A stretch of 64,000 bases of DNA. It comes from Arctopsyche grandis. Its lineage: Eukaryota; Arthropoda; Insecta; Trichoptera; Hydropsychidae. The translations under genes and the position numbers were made by a program. Below, one piece after another: positions 32,201 to 44,000 of this stretch. Below the pieces are notes generated by a model. The model made no database searches, was not told the origin of the DNA, and saw only the letters and a list, made by a program, of their open reading frames with translations. Every line of letters begins with the position of its first letter. Within the stretch, counting starts at the first letter, position 1. The DNA lies in assembly GCF_051622035.1 (NCBI RefSeq), contig NC_135360.1:2104001-2168000 (forward strand), in the 5' to 3' direction.

Positions 32201-33588
32201 TTCGATGAAAATGCAAAACCTTTAGGAAATACGGTTAAACATCTGATTTCCATGGCTTCCGATGATTCCAGCTCTTGTTTCGCTTGTGAAACAGTATCAA
32301 GTTCTTTGCTGCAAAAAGTATATCAACATTATTCAGTCGTATAACTTTGGATGTTTATATATTGATTTTGTTATTAACTCGTCTTTTTTTGTTGAAATCT
32401 CCAAAATTTCTGCACCTCGATAGTTGCAACTTTGTCGAAGCTCTCCATTTTCAACGATCATCAAAACACCGAATTTTGTGCCGAACATGACTTTGTCAGG
32501 CGTGAGCCACATGCAGCTCGTAATTATCAACTGTTAATTAGCATATTAAATAATAACAAGTAAAAACTTTAAATTCTTTTAAACAATAATGAATTATTTT
32601 TGGTGAGTTTTATTTTAAATGTATTACAGAGACATCTATGAATCTATACTAATGCAATTATACAATAGTATTATATGGAAAATGTTGATAAAACAGAAAT
32701 CGCAGTTACCTAGCAAAAAATTGCATATGAATGAATGGCTTTAAAGCAAACATTTTTCAATATTCTTACATTTTCAGCTTTGGTCCATCCCCATTGTCTC
32801 CATACAGTCTCTGATACGTTCATCAGTCGAAATGTCTGCGCTCCAGTTATAACAATAACATTAGCATCCGTCAGATTGCAATTCACCTAAGTCAGTAGGT
32901 ATGTAGTATAAGCTTCATATACATTTCAGCAATATCAGAAACTGTAAAGATTGCAACTTACTTGAGTAACTCTGCCTTGACCGTTGGGATTCTGAGCTTT
33001 AGTTTGACTTTCAATCTTACCGCTCTCCCAATTGTAATAGTAGAGCATCCAGTCAGGTTCACCGGTGACGGCCACCACATATTTGGAATCCCAAGTAAAG
33101 TGAACGGCGACAAATTGAGTGCAAGTAATTTCTTCAAACGGAATTGTTAAACTCTTTTTTAGCTCCAAAGTCGATAAGTCGTATATTTTTATCGTCGGCT
33201 TTTTATCTTTCTGGTTTGCCCTTTCGTTCAGTAGGATAAATTGCCTTTGAAAATATAATATGAAATTTATATCGTATAAAAATGCATGGCAAAAATTTGC
33301 GAAATAATCTTACTTATTCGGAGATATGGATATGGATTGTATTGGATTTTGCTTTTCAGGCAGTTTTATGAACTTTTGACATTTCTGATTGAAATCATGC
33401 AATACCAGAACTCCACCAGCCGGATAGACCACTTCAGAATCAGTTGTAAAATGAGCATTTCCTCTGAAATTTTAATACACAATGAGTAAATCTTTTCTTT
33501 TGATACGTTAAATGATCACCAGATAAATTTACTGTATGTCAGTTCTTAAGCCGAAGAATGTCTGTGCTTCAATATGAGGAGGGGCCAT
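26260..33588 (-). CDS. CFAP57: Cilia- and flagella-associated protein 57 (WD40/coiled coil)
   Basis: Twenty exons join in phase to 1259 aa (human about 1250): 33533-33588, 33314-33463, 32962-33244, 32770-32886, 32346-32530, 32114-32308, 31901-32036, 31619-31823, 31327-31544, 30437-31111, 30185-30325, 29968-30108, 28950-29093, 28649-28880, 28388-28581, 28218-28314, 27551-27720, 27302-27475, 27032-27226, 26260-26331. Residues 1 to about 735 are WD40 repeats (DDRSIRLWNYET, GFADKLR, GSDGAIYEW, EDATICIWRLD); about 740-1259 is coiled coil (DREIVELKATYASQLRDEK, LKGETDVLKKKI). Known role: axonemal protein of the inner dynein arm/nexin region needed for ciliary beating; in insects expression would be expected in sperm or sensory cilia. 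The start ATG (MAPPHIEAQ) precedes a conserved FGLR. The exon 14 donor (GTCTGT) is weak but keeps phase. Confidence 0.95.
26481..26963. mobile_element. TTAA MITE, CCCTTTGA family, copy 1
   Basis: A 483-bp element between TTAA at 26477 and 26964, ends CCCTTTGATTGCTGAC and GTCAGCATTCAAAGGG, in the last CFAP57 intron. TTAA duplication with CCC termini points to piggyBac-type mobilisation. Other copies: 38825, 47474 and 57558. Confidence 0.9.
27791..28203. mobile_element. MITE in a CFAP57 intron, 14 bp from a donor site
   Basis: A 413-bp element with about 30-bp imperfect inverted ends (AGGTTTTTCATTCCAAATT and its complement). Its interior is an inverted copy of the 260-bp unit of 690-2190 (CCTCCGCCATTACGATGG, ATAGATGGCGGTAGTAAAAT). 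It ends 14 bp from the donor of exon 16 (exon ends at 28218). Confidence 0.75.
29191..29790 (-). mobile_element. SINE-like pair of ends with an LTR-like block inside
   Basis: At 29191-29223 is the SINE 3'-tail sequence (ATACCAGGAAGGCTTGACGG). At about 29713-29790, on the minus strand, is a tRNA-like head (CAACAGTATAGCTCAGTGG). Between them, 29711 downwards begins TGTTGACCGTATCCC like the block at 19136, with a promoter-like TATATACG stretch. The exact inner end and any duplication were not resolved. All of this is in the CFAP57 intron between exons 12 and 13. Confidence 0.5.
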
Positions 33589-34526
33589 CGTCCTCGAATT
33601 GATAATGTTATTTTACCACGTTTCCTTAGCAACCAATTTAAAGCATACATATATTTGATCAATTATTATATATGTAGTATCAAAAAAAGGAGGAAATAAC
33701 GATTTAACTGGGATGTTATGAATGGGAAACGGGATACGGTGTACGACATTGAACGGTAATTGGTCTTTCAATTGTAGAACATCGTCTAACGTGACTTGCA
33801 TTGAGCAATCCACTCATTGCACTATGTAGTTATGCACTCGTCAGTTATTTGTTTTTATCTAGGGTACTTTATCTTCAATGTTTGTGGATGCAAACAATTA
33901 ACATCTAAGATACAAACGAATCAGAGTGACTGTGATAAACTTGAACAAACAAATGACTCTGGCATGTCTTTATCATCAAATATTAAAAGTCAAATAAAAC
34001 TTTTGAAAGTATTCTGCATTTAAAAAATGGAATTCAGAATAATACATAATATTTGTAGACCATTTATTGTAATGTTTTTTTATTAAATAGCGTCTACCTG
34101 TTATTGTCATTATACATATGTATGTGTATGTGCTTATTTACAACAAGAAAAAAGTTAAATGCCTATATAAATATATTGAATTGATAAGAAATTGTGTTCA
34201 TTAGATAATGTTTCAGTTTGAAACAAGATAAGGAATGGTTTCGGTACTTTTGCAATAGCAATTCAAATATTTACTTATAAGCTTCATTTCGCAGTATTTG
34301 AAATTCACATTTATGATACACATTTTGTAGTTTTAATTATAAATGAACTAAAAATCAATTATCAAGTACTAAAAAGCTAGTTACGGTAATGTTTTATCCA
34401 TAATTTAATTTCATTCGACCTTTTCCAATGTTTTAATTGTTATTTTCGTTTCAATTCGATAAGATTAGGAACCCTCCAATAACCGATTGAATATTTAATA
34501 AGTTTATAAAAAATCTATTCCGTGTT
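33589..34526. other. Upstream region of CFAP57, non-coding
   Basis: No gene seen. The short frame at 33613-33813 has no homology I recognise. The first 100 bp upstream of the CFAP57 start should hold its promoter, but no clear TATA or X-box motif was identified by eye. Confidence 0.35.
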
Positions 34527-34530
34527 TTAA

Positions 34531-35036
34531 GAGGGCTGGACACCAGCGCCTTGTCCATACAAACGTATTACACTTCTCCCTTCATCAATTATGGCACTAG
34601 AGAAATTATTTTTTAATATGCTATGGATATCCACCATTGGGATGCATCTATCGTTTTATTTTTTTGATTAGTTATTTTTTATAGGAGCTAGGAGCCGCCA
34701 AACATCTATGAAATCGCCTCTTTTTTACACCCACGAAAATAGTACAGCGTGCTTATTTAACTGTTGATTTAAAAAAAAATACGCGCATATTTGCACAGAA
34801 AATATCTTTCTCATACCGATGATGATTTTTTTTTAAAAAATGGTCCAGTTTTGGAGGAGAAAATAGGAGAATACGAAACCTCGATTTTGTCGATTTAAAA
34901 TGCGTATTATCTGGTCGAAGCGAAACTGTCGCATTCACTCAATATATATATATTGATATATATTGTCGCATTCACTCAATATATATATCGAAGAAAGGAA
35001 TGGCAACAAAATTAAGGTTTCGGGTGTACAGCCCTC
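34531..35036. mobile_element. TTAA-flanked MITE with GAGGGCTG ends
   Basis: A 506-bp element between TTAA at 34527 and 35037, ends GAGGGCTGGACACC and GGGTGTACAGCCCTC. It contains a 40-bp tandem duplication (GTCGCATTCACTCAATATAT at about 34926 and 34966). No frame. Confidence 0.75.
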
Positions 35037-35049
35037 TTAAGCTATGTAT

Positions 35050-35340
35050 TTATATTTATGGTAAAGTGCGACACGGGACGCGCTCGTGGTTTCCGACAGT
35101 GTTAGTCATATCTTGTTATCATTGCCAATTCGTACTATCTTATTATTTCGACAAGTTTCTCCTACATTTCTTCAAATATGGGATACCGCTATCGATCACT
35201 ATCAAACCTATGTCAATACACAAATATAAAATATCACCAAAAAGACTCCAGGGCATAGATTTGACCTAGCAGCGTTTTTTTTTGTACATAACTATCTAAA
35301 AAAAAAAACCACACCTACCGCGTACTACGAAGTCTGCAAT
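35050..35340. repeat. Dispersed repeat related to 39590-39858
   Basis: Shared in direct orientation with 39605-39840: ATTTCTTCAAATATGGGATA, ATCGATCACTATCAA-like, GACTCCAGGG and a TATCTAAAAAAAAAAACCA block. The ends are not resolved here. 35340-36000 beyond it shows no gene. Confidence 0.6.
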
Positions 35341-36304
35341 TTTAGACAAATGCTTTGTAGGCCATCAACCTTAAACTTGCTTGAATTTTGATGTCATATT
35401 GATTGAATCCTCTCTTGTGTATTTCATTCTTTGTATAGAAAATTAAAAAAAAAAATACGAAACCGCATTAAATAGAAATGGTGTAAATTGGATCTTGTGT
35501 ACACATGACGCAACGAAGCAGTATAAACCAAACTAAAAAACGTATACTTTAAAACTGAATAAAATATTTTCACTCGAAAACAAATTTATTAAGACATGAC
35601 CTCAAACGTCTGGTCAAATCATTCCATCAAAACATCTCAATTCACAAATTAAAACCCCCATTACGCCATTGTTTGGTTTGTGACTGAATATAAAATAACA
35701 ATAAAATACTACAGAGTACATAGTATTTAATACTTCTCGTTTCACGAATAGACTGATTTTATTTGTATCTACTGAATATGTACAAAGTATTCAGTGAATC
35801 TCATAAACTAGTGGGCAGATGAAAGTTATAAAAACAAACCCTTTAGAAAGATGTGAATTGCATGCCATATTGAAAACTATGGAATTGCATAGCAGACAGA
35901 TAAACTCGCATTTTTGTATGAATACTTTGGGTATAAGATACCCTAAGTACCAAAATTGATAGTCCCAAGTTGTAAATTGAAGTTTTGCATAGATAAACGT
36001 ACTCGGCATCGGTTCGGTGATTACTAGTCAAATGTGAACCGGTCACAGGACAACTGGTCGCTCTAGATCGGTCACACGTGATCACCCGTCACACTAAAAC
36101 TGGTCACACCCTAAAATTGGTCATGAGAAAACTGGTCACACCCTAAAATCGGTCAACCAGTTTTCTCGTGACTGGAAGTGGAATTTTATTTAATTCTTAT
36201 ATAAAGACAATTTAATATATTATCCCTATTAATTCAATTAAGATTCGTGTAACTAATAGTACGAGTTTTTAGCTGGCGATTTAAAATTCAGCACACTTCC
36301 AATC

Positions 36305-36525
36305 AGTGCTGGCCTTACACCCGATGGCGCCCTCGGGAAATTTTTTCTAAACACCCTTAGAAAGAACTTTCGCCTTTGGCGCTCTAATCTAAAATTTTTA
36401 ATGGCTTTTAACGCTCTAATTTGAAATTTTAAAGCGCTTTTGGCGGATCGTTTGGCGCCCTAACTTATTTGGCACCCTCGGGCGCCGCCCGACCTAACCC
36501 CCCCCCCCCCCTAAAACCGGCACTG
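36305..36525. mobile_element. hAT-type MITE, family 1, perfect 8-bp TSD
   Basis: A 221-bp element with ends CAGTGCTGG and CCGGCACTG, flanked by CTTCCAAT on both sides (36297-36304, 36526-36533). It lies in opposite orientation to the copy at 4111-4308 and shares GCGCTTT/GGCGCC words and a poly-C run. Confidence 0.92.
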
Positions 36526-36599
36526 CTTCCAATTAACCCTTTTAAAGAAAACAAAAAATAGTGTGGCCAGAATACTTTCCCAATGAACATGTTTCAATA

Positions 36600-36950
36600 G
36601 AAAATACTCGATATAAAATAGTATTAACAGTGGGAAAAAATCCCAAGTGAAAATACGTACTTTTGACTTTTGATTTGAACTGGACGACTACTTAGAGAGA
36701 TTTGAAAGCTGAAAAGTACTACAAATGAAATATAAAATACCCGACTATATATTCCAATATTCATTTTGAACGGGAAATTGACAGATTTTGAGACATCGAC
36801 CGAACAACACCAAGATATAGAAAAATCGCGCGATTTAAAAAACACATATCTCCGAATCTCGAGCCAATCAACATTTTTTTATTACCAGATTCGTGTTTAC
36901 TGGGCATAGATCTATTAGAAAATCATACCTCGTCTCTGAACCATTTTTCG
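36600..36950 (-). repeat. Diverged relative of the giant-foldback arm
   Basis: The segment aligns inverted with 42100-42290 (GACATCGACCGAACAACACC, AAAATCGCGCGATTT) and, more distantly, with 13740-13915 in the giant foldback's left arm (GCGCGATTTTT followed by CTCAAAA..CTGT..TC and a CAATAGTC end). Confidence 0.6.
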
Positions 36951-37274
36951 TGTCGAACAGTGGAATCGGTTAAATACAAAAAAAAAAGAATAGTAAAGAA
37001 AGTTTCGGCAATAGTATCGAGACTATACCAAAACTTTTGGAAAGGGTTAGCAATGAGTTTTTCAATCGATGGAATTCATAATGGGAGAATGGAAACGATT
37101 CGTGTTTACTGGGCATAGATCTATTGCTCCATTATTGTAAATGCTTTGTAAAAAAGGTTCGGCAAACCTTAAGCTAAAACATGTGAACAATGGACAGCGC
37201 GCTCTGGGTCCGCTCTTTAGTAATCACCGAACCATATAATATGAATTTATATTTGGAGATCCTCCCGACCCTAA

Positions 37275-37449
37275 GGGCCGGGCCGCACCGTGCAACTTTG
37301 TCGGCCGACTAGTTGCGCGACATGAAAAAATGTATGGAAATGTGTGCGACAAACAAGTTGACGGATGTAGCATGTCCCGTCTACCTGCATGCATTGGTCT
37401 GGTCGCCCTCAACCAAGTCGCTCGCAAGTCGCACGGTGCGGCCCGGCCC
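37275..37449. mobile_element. Harbinger-type MITE, GGGCCGGGCC ends
   Basis: A 175-bp element with inverted ends GGGCCGGGCCGCACCGTGC, flanked by TAA (37272-37274, 37450-37452). 3-bp TAA duplication plus GGGCC-type ends are characteristic of PIF/Harbinger MITEs. Confidence 0.9.
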
Positions 37450-38059
37450 TAAGGGCTCGCATGCACCGCATACCCCCGCGTCATAGTAGTTACGTCACTG
37501 GCTCCAAGCCCGATGTTCGGGTGTCTTGAGATAGTAGGTATACCATATGTAATTATACATAGATTAAAGCTGAATAGAAACAGGGGGTAATAAATGAATA
37601 TGTGAATAATAATATTCCATTTCAAATCATTCTAAAACGTAGTACGTGTGGTATTTGTGAAAACGGGTTTCCGGAACCTTCAGAAGTTCGCTAAATGACT
37701 CACCCAACTGTGGGTCTTTGTTTCAATCGACAAAAGCGGGTTAAGGAGTCGCACTTGTGATAATCCAAGCATATGGTTTTGGCGTTATCAGAATAACAGT
37801 CAGCCGGCGAATAGCAGTACTGATTACATCATTAGAACAGAACAGCAACTGCCGTCTCAATGGTAATGATTCAGTCGACGCCTGGCGTCCGTCGGCATCG
37901 TTTCTTACCATCAGTTGATTCAACACCTAGACCCGAATTTTTGCGCAAACTGAAATTAAACAGCAAATAGATAAGATATGCGAGTGATATCGGCGTGAAA
38001 CTACCAAGTAGCAGAACCACCGTTGTGGGTGTGTGTGTGTTTAGTTCTTCGAGTGTGGC

Positions 38060-41000
38060 ATGGCTCTCCCGACGACGAGGAAGACCACGTCTTCCATCTA
38101 CGACTATCCAGAGCATCTGAACCCGTTTCGGGATGACGACAATCACAGCAAGATGCGCTTTTGGACCATTGGTCGCAAGAAAAGCCGCAGCAACAGTTTC
38201 AGCTTCAATTCTTTCAAAGACTTCAGAAATACCTGGTAGGCATTGCAACGGTGTTGTTAAAATTGCGTTATTTATAGGAATACATATGTGGCATGTTAAA
38301 CACGTGTGTGTGTGTGTGTGTTGATTGTGTGACACGTATTGTATTATAAAAGCGTGTTCATTTTAAAACGCAACTCATGCTTTTCGATGCCGGTTCCAAT
38401 GATCCGGAATCGATTTTCCGCGCGGATAGAAAGTTTGCGTTTAATTGTTTCAAGTCTAACGTGCAATGTGCAAATGTTCAGTTGCAGGAATTGTGTGTAA
38501 GATGTTGAGGATATGTGTGCGACGCACGCAGGCGCCGCAAACTAAAAGGCGGATATAAAACGAGTCAAAAATATTAGATATAATTTATGGATGTATCGGA
38601 ACAGCCCGTTTCGTTTAGTTGATTGAACGTATTCAACTGAATTATAATCACAGTTGGGCGAAATAAAGCATGCGTAAAATTTTGAATAATTTCCATATAT
38701 GTAGGAAATTATTCAAATGACCCAAATAAAAAAATGTCATACTCGAGTGAATTTGGGTACTTCAGCTATACGTGATATAAAAGCAATAAATAAATTGTGC
38801 TTTATATAGTTTTCCATTCATTAACCCTTTGGGTGCTGACGTCTTTTCTGATGAAAGCCCGTCACGCTGAAAATTTCGCCAACATTTCCAACTAGAATTA
38901 TTTAGAAATTCAAAAGAAAGCAAGTATAAAAATTGCAGCTAATCTAAACAAACCCTAGATAACTACCGCCGAGGATTTCGAGTTTTGTAAATGTGTGTTT
39001 AGACTCTCTAATATATCTTGCTACAATATAAAATAAACAAAATAAGTCAATCAATGAATGTATTTTTCCAAAACTAGTTCCATCTTCTTCATTGTTGTTA
39101 AAATGTAATGCTAAAAATCTAAATTCCAAGTTACAATCTAAAATACTCAGCAGTTACGGATTTCCATCGGGAAATTCTGGTTGAAATGGTTATAAATTCA
39201 GAAATTCCGGTGTAAACCGGTGTTCATAAACGTTGACATGGATAATAAATTCAGAAAATCCGGTGTAAGCGAGTCTTTATAAACGTTGTCAAATGAATGA
39301 CACGGATCACACGACCCATGTTCAATGCATTTTTTTCAATGCTAACTTTAAAGGCTTAGCAGGTAGTATTCTCTTATACATGTCAAATTCACAACGCCTA
39401 TCGGCGTTTTACAGGCCCACGGATTTGTCATCAAAACGCCGATCGGTTTTGGTCAGCATTTAAAGGGTTAAGTAAAAGACTGGGTTAAGCGTTACAATCT
39501 TTAAAATTATTTCCAATTAATACATTGCCATCAGATAATGCTGAACAAGATCATCATCATGGACATAACAAATGCTCAGTAATATAAGGGCGAAATCATA
39601 CAGAGAAGAACGGCACGTCGCGTGCTTGGCTCCCCACTGTTAGAGCTCTCCTAAATTTCTTCAAATATGGGATATACCGTTATCAATCACTGTCAAGCAA
39701 GGATACAATTTTACCGTAAACACTCCAGGGAGTGATTTTGGAACGGTGTGTGCTGGGCGTGCCATGAATATGTGCAAGGCATGCCACATTTTTTTCGCAT
39801 GTTTAAAAGTATCTAAAAAAAAAAACCATGTGCCGCGTTCCTTTCTGTGTTATTTCGCTCTGAGAGACTTTTTATATTGAACACTCTTCAGGGCAGGTCG
39901 TATTTTAGGGGAAAGATGGTAAATACAAGCAGCCAAAAAGCGTAAAGTTCTTTTAGATTCATCGATTACACACAGAATATGTTTCCAGTTACATAAGCGA
40001 CATATCAATAAAACAAAACCAATGCTTGAGCTGTTTGAGCTAAATATAATATTTATTATCGCAATCAAATCAATCGATAAGCGCGCTCGCCCTCGGTACT
40101 TTTTGTTTTGTTCTTTTTCAAATAAAAACTGTGTAATTTATTAATGCTGAAACGAAACGCTAGTAAGGTTGACAGCACCTGATCAATGCAAATGAAAGAA
40201 AAACAGAAAAGAGTGCAGACCAGTGGCTGAAATAGACGCATTAGCTCAGCTCTGAAAAGCCATATGCGACTGCTAATACAAACAACTATTACATATATAT
40301 GTACACACATAACTGGAAAGACATAAAGCAGAACGTTTGCATTCAAATATTGATATCTTAACCCATCACAGTCTGGTGGAAAAAAAAAAATACATGTTAC
40401 ACTATGTATATAATCCAATTAAAATAATGATTATAGCTGTTTCTGTGAAATGTGCATAAATCATGCACTATTTATAACGATGGTGTACACGTTATATCTG
40501 AAAGGTTAAAGCGTGTAAGATCGCTTTGAAGGGGTCAAGCATTGTCTTTTCTGTTTTTGCATTCTGCGATGAATTAAACATCGCAAAATTTATGAATCGC
40601 ATTGTTTTAAGCTGGGGAATATACCAGGCGTCGCCCAAATATATTCTACATATGTATGTCATTCTATTTAATATCAATTCTATAATATTCTATTCAATAT
40701 AAAATCTCACGTATACATAATGTGACCATTTATTTTTGTCCGCAAAACGGGACATCTACCAATTTGTACGTAATAGTATGTGTGTATTCGTATTTTTCAT
40801 AGTTTTTATTTATTAATAAAAAGAACAGGAATGAATAATATAAACATAGAAAAATTATGTTGTTTTATATTTTTCTGATGAACAAATTTTCTTAAGTATT
40901 ACTGGGTTTGCTTTTAAATAAGAATGAAATTCTTTGGCAGGATTTCTTAAAATTGATTTTTAAATGCTTTTTATTATTACGAAATTATGTTCACAATACA

Positions 41001-44000
41001 TCTTATATCTATTTTAATAGCTACTGATCTACTGATCATTTTCTATTTTACAATTTTAATTTAATTTGGTTAGTAATCACAGTATTATATTATTCTAATG
41101 TTAATCTAAAGCATAATAGGAAAAAGAGCTCAAAAACCTATTTACAATCCTTATAAATGTTCATAACACATCTAATACATAATATTAATTAAAGACTATC
41201 TAAAGTCGATGACCTAAAGCAGATTGTGTTTAGGTAATCTGTGTTTGTACCTGAAGGGTATAGACATTTTGTTGTAATCACCGAGACTCTTCACAAGTGT
41301 GTTAGTATGGTTATTAGTGATTCTTTCATAGAATCTACTGGTTAGTTTGTTAGTAATGTCTGTAACAAACGGAATATTATATATAGCATGCAGTTTTTTC
41401 AGGTTAGTATATATGGGTGTATTATAAATTATTTTAAGGGATTTATTTTGTATTACTTGGAGCTTGGAAAGGTTAGTATTCGAGGCGTTATTCCATACAG
41501 GTGAAGCATAGGTTAAGAATGGTAATATGAGCGCGCTATATAATTTTATTTTATTTAGCGTTGATAAAGAACTATGGCGATTAAATATTGGATATATTGA
41601 GGATATACCCCGCATCGCCTTGCATTTCGCTGCCTCAATGTGAGGTGCCCATCTCATTCTTTTATCAAACGTTACTCCTAAATATTTTATTACTGACTGC
41701 CATTTCAGACTTTCTCCAGAGGGGATTTTCAGATCTGAACTTGGCTTATGTTTTCTAACACTAAAGAATATGGCGTCTGTTTTGGTTTGATTAATTTGAA
41801 TTTTCCACTTAGTGAAGTGTTCAGTCATTGTTTTAATTGCAAATTCAAGATTTTTAAGAATAGTGTCTGGTTTTTTGCTACTTGTGAAGCAAGCTGTATC
41901 ATCTGCATATAGGGCTATGTGACAGTTTTTAAAATTGATTTTAATTAACAGCATCGCTTTAAAAACTGCGACTTGCAATTGCGTTTTTTCGGTCGTCCAC
42001 AACTTGTTCATCTGTGAAAAGTTCCGGGCAGGCATAAAATGTATTCAATAACACTGTTCGATACGAAAAATGGCTCAGAGGCGAGATATGACTTTTCTTA
42101 TAGATGTATGCCCAGTAATCATGAATCTGGTAATAAAAAATGTTGATTGGCTCGAGATTCGGTGATATATGTGTTTTTTAAATCGCGCGATTTTTCTATA
42201 TCTTGGTGTTGTTCGGTCGATGTCTCAAAATCTGTCAATTTCCTGTTCAAAATGAATATAGGAATCTATAGTCGGGTATCGAATTCGGGTTTTTGAAAAC
42301 GGGACATTTCGACGTCCCGAAGCTGTGCTTGGGGACAACGGGACAGGCTACCTAAAAACGAGGCGGTCCCGTTCAAAACGGGACGTATGGTCACTTTACG
42401 TATACATCGACTGATAAGTGTATTCGTTATTCGTATTGGATCCTTTTTGAAGTATGTATATTGACTTAAGCCGTTGTAACACTAAGTTTCAATTAAAAAT
42501 GGGGGATAATTGGTTTAAATGGGCAATTAAGTACCTTTAAAGGGGAAAATGATGCAATTGTTTAGCGTTTGTGTTGCACCGTTTCATGTGAATTGGTGCG
42601 TATGTCAATATGTGATGTGATCTGGTCTGTGTGAATTAACGTCAATTGTCAACTGCTTGTATCAATCGAACTGTTTGCTGGTCAACAATTAACGTCGACA
42701 CGACACGGCGCGGCTGCCTTTACTGTGTTAACTTTGCGCGCCAGCACGAACGTGCGCGGAATACGCAAATGTACGTCATTCCATGTAATGGAGTGCGATC
42801 AATCAACGCAAACTCTTAAGCTAAAACAATCCAACGTGGATCACATTGAAAAGAACCAATGTTAAAGTTAAACGCATGGTTTACAAAGTTCGATCGTCCA
42901 ATGTTCGATTTTGTTACCGTTGGCAGTACTGGTACAATTTGCGGCATTGACACGCTTTTCTTTTTTGCAATTGTGATGTATATAACTTCAAAAATATATG
43001 TAATACATATATAGTTTTGTCTATACTCAATTTCAGTTGAATTGCCAGTGGGAAGAAAAATACACGATTCGTATTGGTCAGCAAAGAAGTTTTAACCAAT
43101 ATGAGTCGGGATATAGAGTTTGCGTTCTGCCAACAAAACTGAAACTAAGTATAGAATTTGATATGATTTCCGATCGATTTGTGTTGTATTTTCAAATAAA
43201 CATACATAGATACTTATACACACAATTTTAAAATATAATATACTAGTGGTTTTACCAGGCTTCGCACGGTATTTGTAATAAAAACCGCTAAACCGAAAAA
43301 AGTAATATTTAACGACAGCTAATCAGAAACTATGTAATTACACACACACAAAGAATAGTTTTTTTTTTATATATATAAGAGAATCAGAACCGAAAAAATA
43401 ATCTTAATCCGGAACTGAAAAAGGAATCCGGATCCGGAACTGCAAAATAAATCGGGGTCTGGAACTGAAAAAGGAATCGGGATCCAGTACTGAAAAAAGA
43501 ATCGGCATCTGGAACTGAAACAGGAATCCAGATCCGAAACTGAAAAAGGAATCTGGATCCTCTTTCTACCACCCAAACCTCACATACAAAATCTCTTTCG
43601 AAATTATACATTAGATTTCAATTAACAGTGTTCATCAAGGCCAAGTTCATCATTATGAAAAAAGAAGCATTTCTAGTTTAATAACTTTTGATAAGTCGTC
43701 AGTTAAGGCGAAGTGTCAATGCAAACATATTCGCGTGCAATCTACTCATTTAAGTCGCCTCCCCCCCACAACTGTCGAAACGTCAAAACGGCTTAACTTG
43801 TGTGGCATCTTGTTAATCATCATTTAATATTATTTACTCCCCTGCCTGTCCTGCATCGTGTATAATTTCTAGTTGCTTGTGCTAGGGTGTCATAATCAGA
43901 CTTCTGCGGTCAGGATGCCTTTACCCACAGAAAATGGTTCTATATTGTCAGTTACTATTGTCGTTCAAAGCAAGAGAGCAAAAAAAAGGTTGACAATAGT

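Larger units (their letters stand above)
36010..37233. mobile_element. Composite flanked by GGTTCGGTGATTACTA ends
   Basis: It begins with the same end and GGTCACA-rich words as 1320-1538 and ends TAGTAATCACCGAACC. No duplication matches at the two edges, so this may be two partial copies rather than one element. Inside are a hAT MITE (36305-36525) and sequence related to the giant inverted-repeat arms (36600-36950). Confidence 0.5.

Noticed and set aside
33613-33813. 66-aa frame directly upstream of CFAP57
   Set aside because: The conserved protein starts at 33588; this frame shows no similarity and no linking splice site.
37871-38335. Minus-strand 154-aa frame
   Set aside because: Antisense to the first exon of the NPF-motif gene; composition from a GT microsatellite and no splice partners.
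43021-43231. Possible exon after TTTCAG (LNCQWEEKYTIRIG...)
   Set aside because: An acceptor-like site is present but there is no donor in a suitable phase and no recognisable homology; it would break the joined frame of the NPF-motif gene.
43367-43611. Repetitive proteins FQFRIWI... on the minus strand
   Set aside because: Translation of a 30-bp minisatellite.
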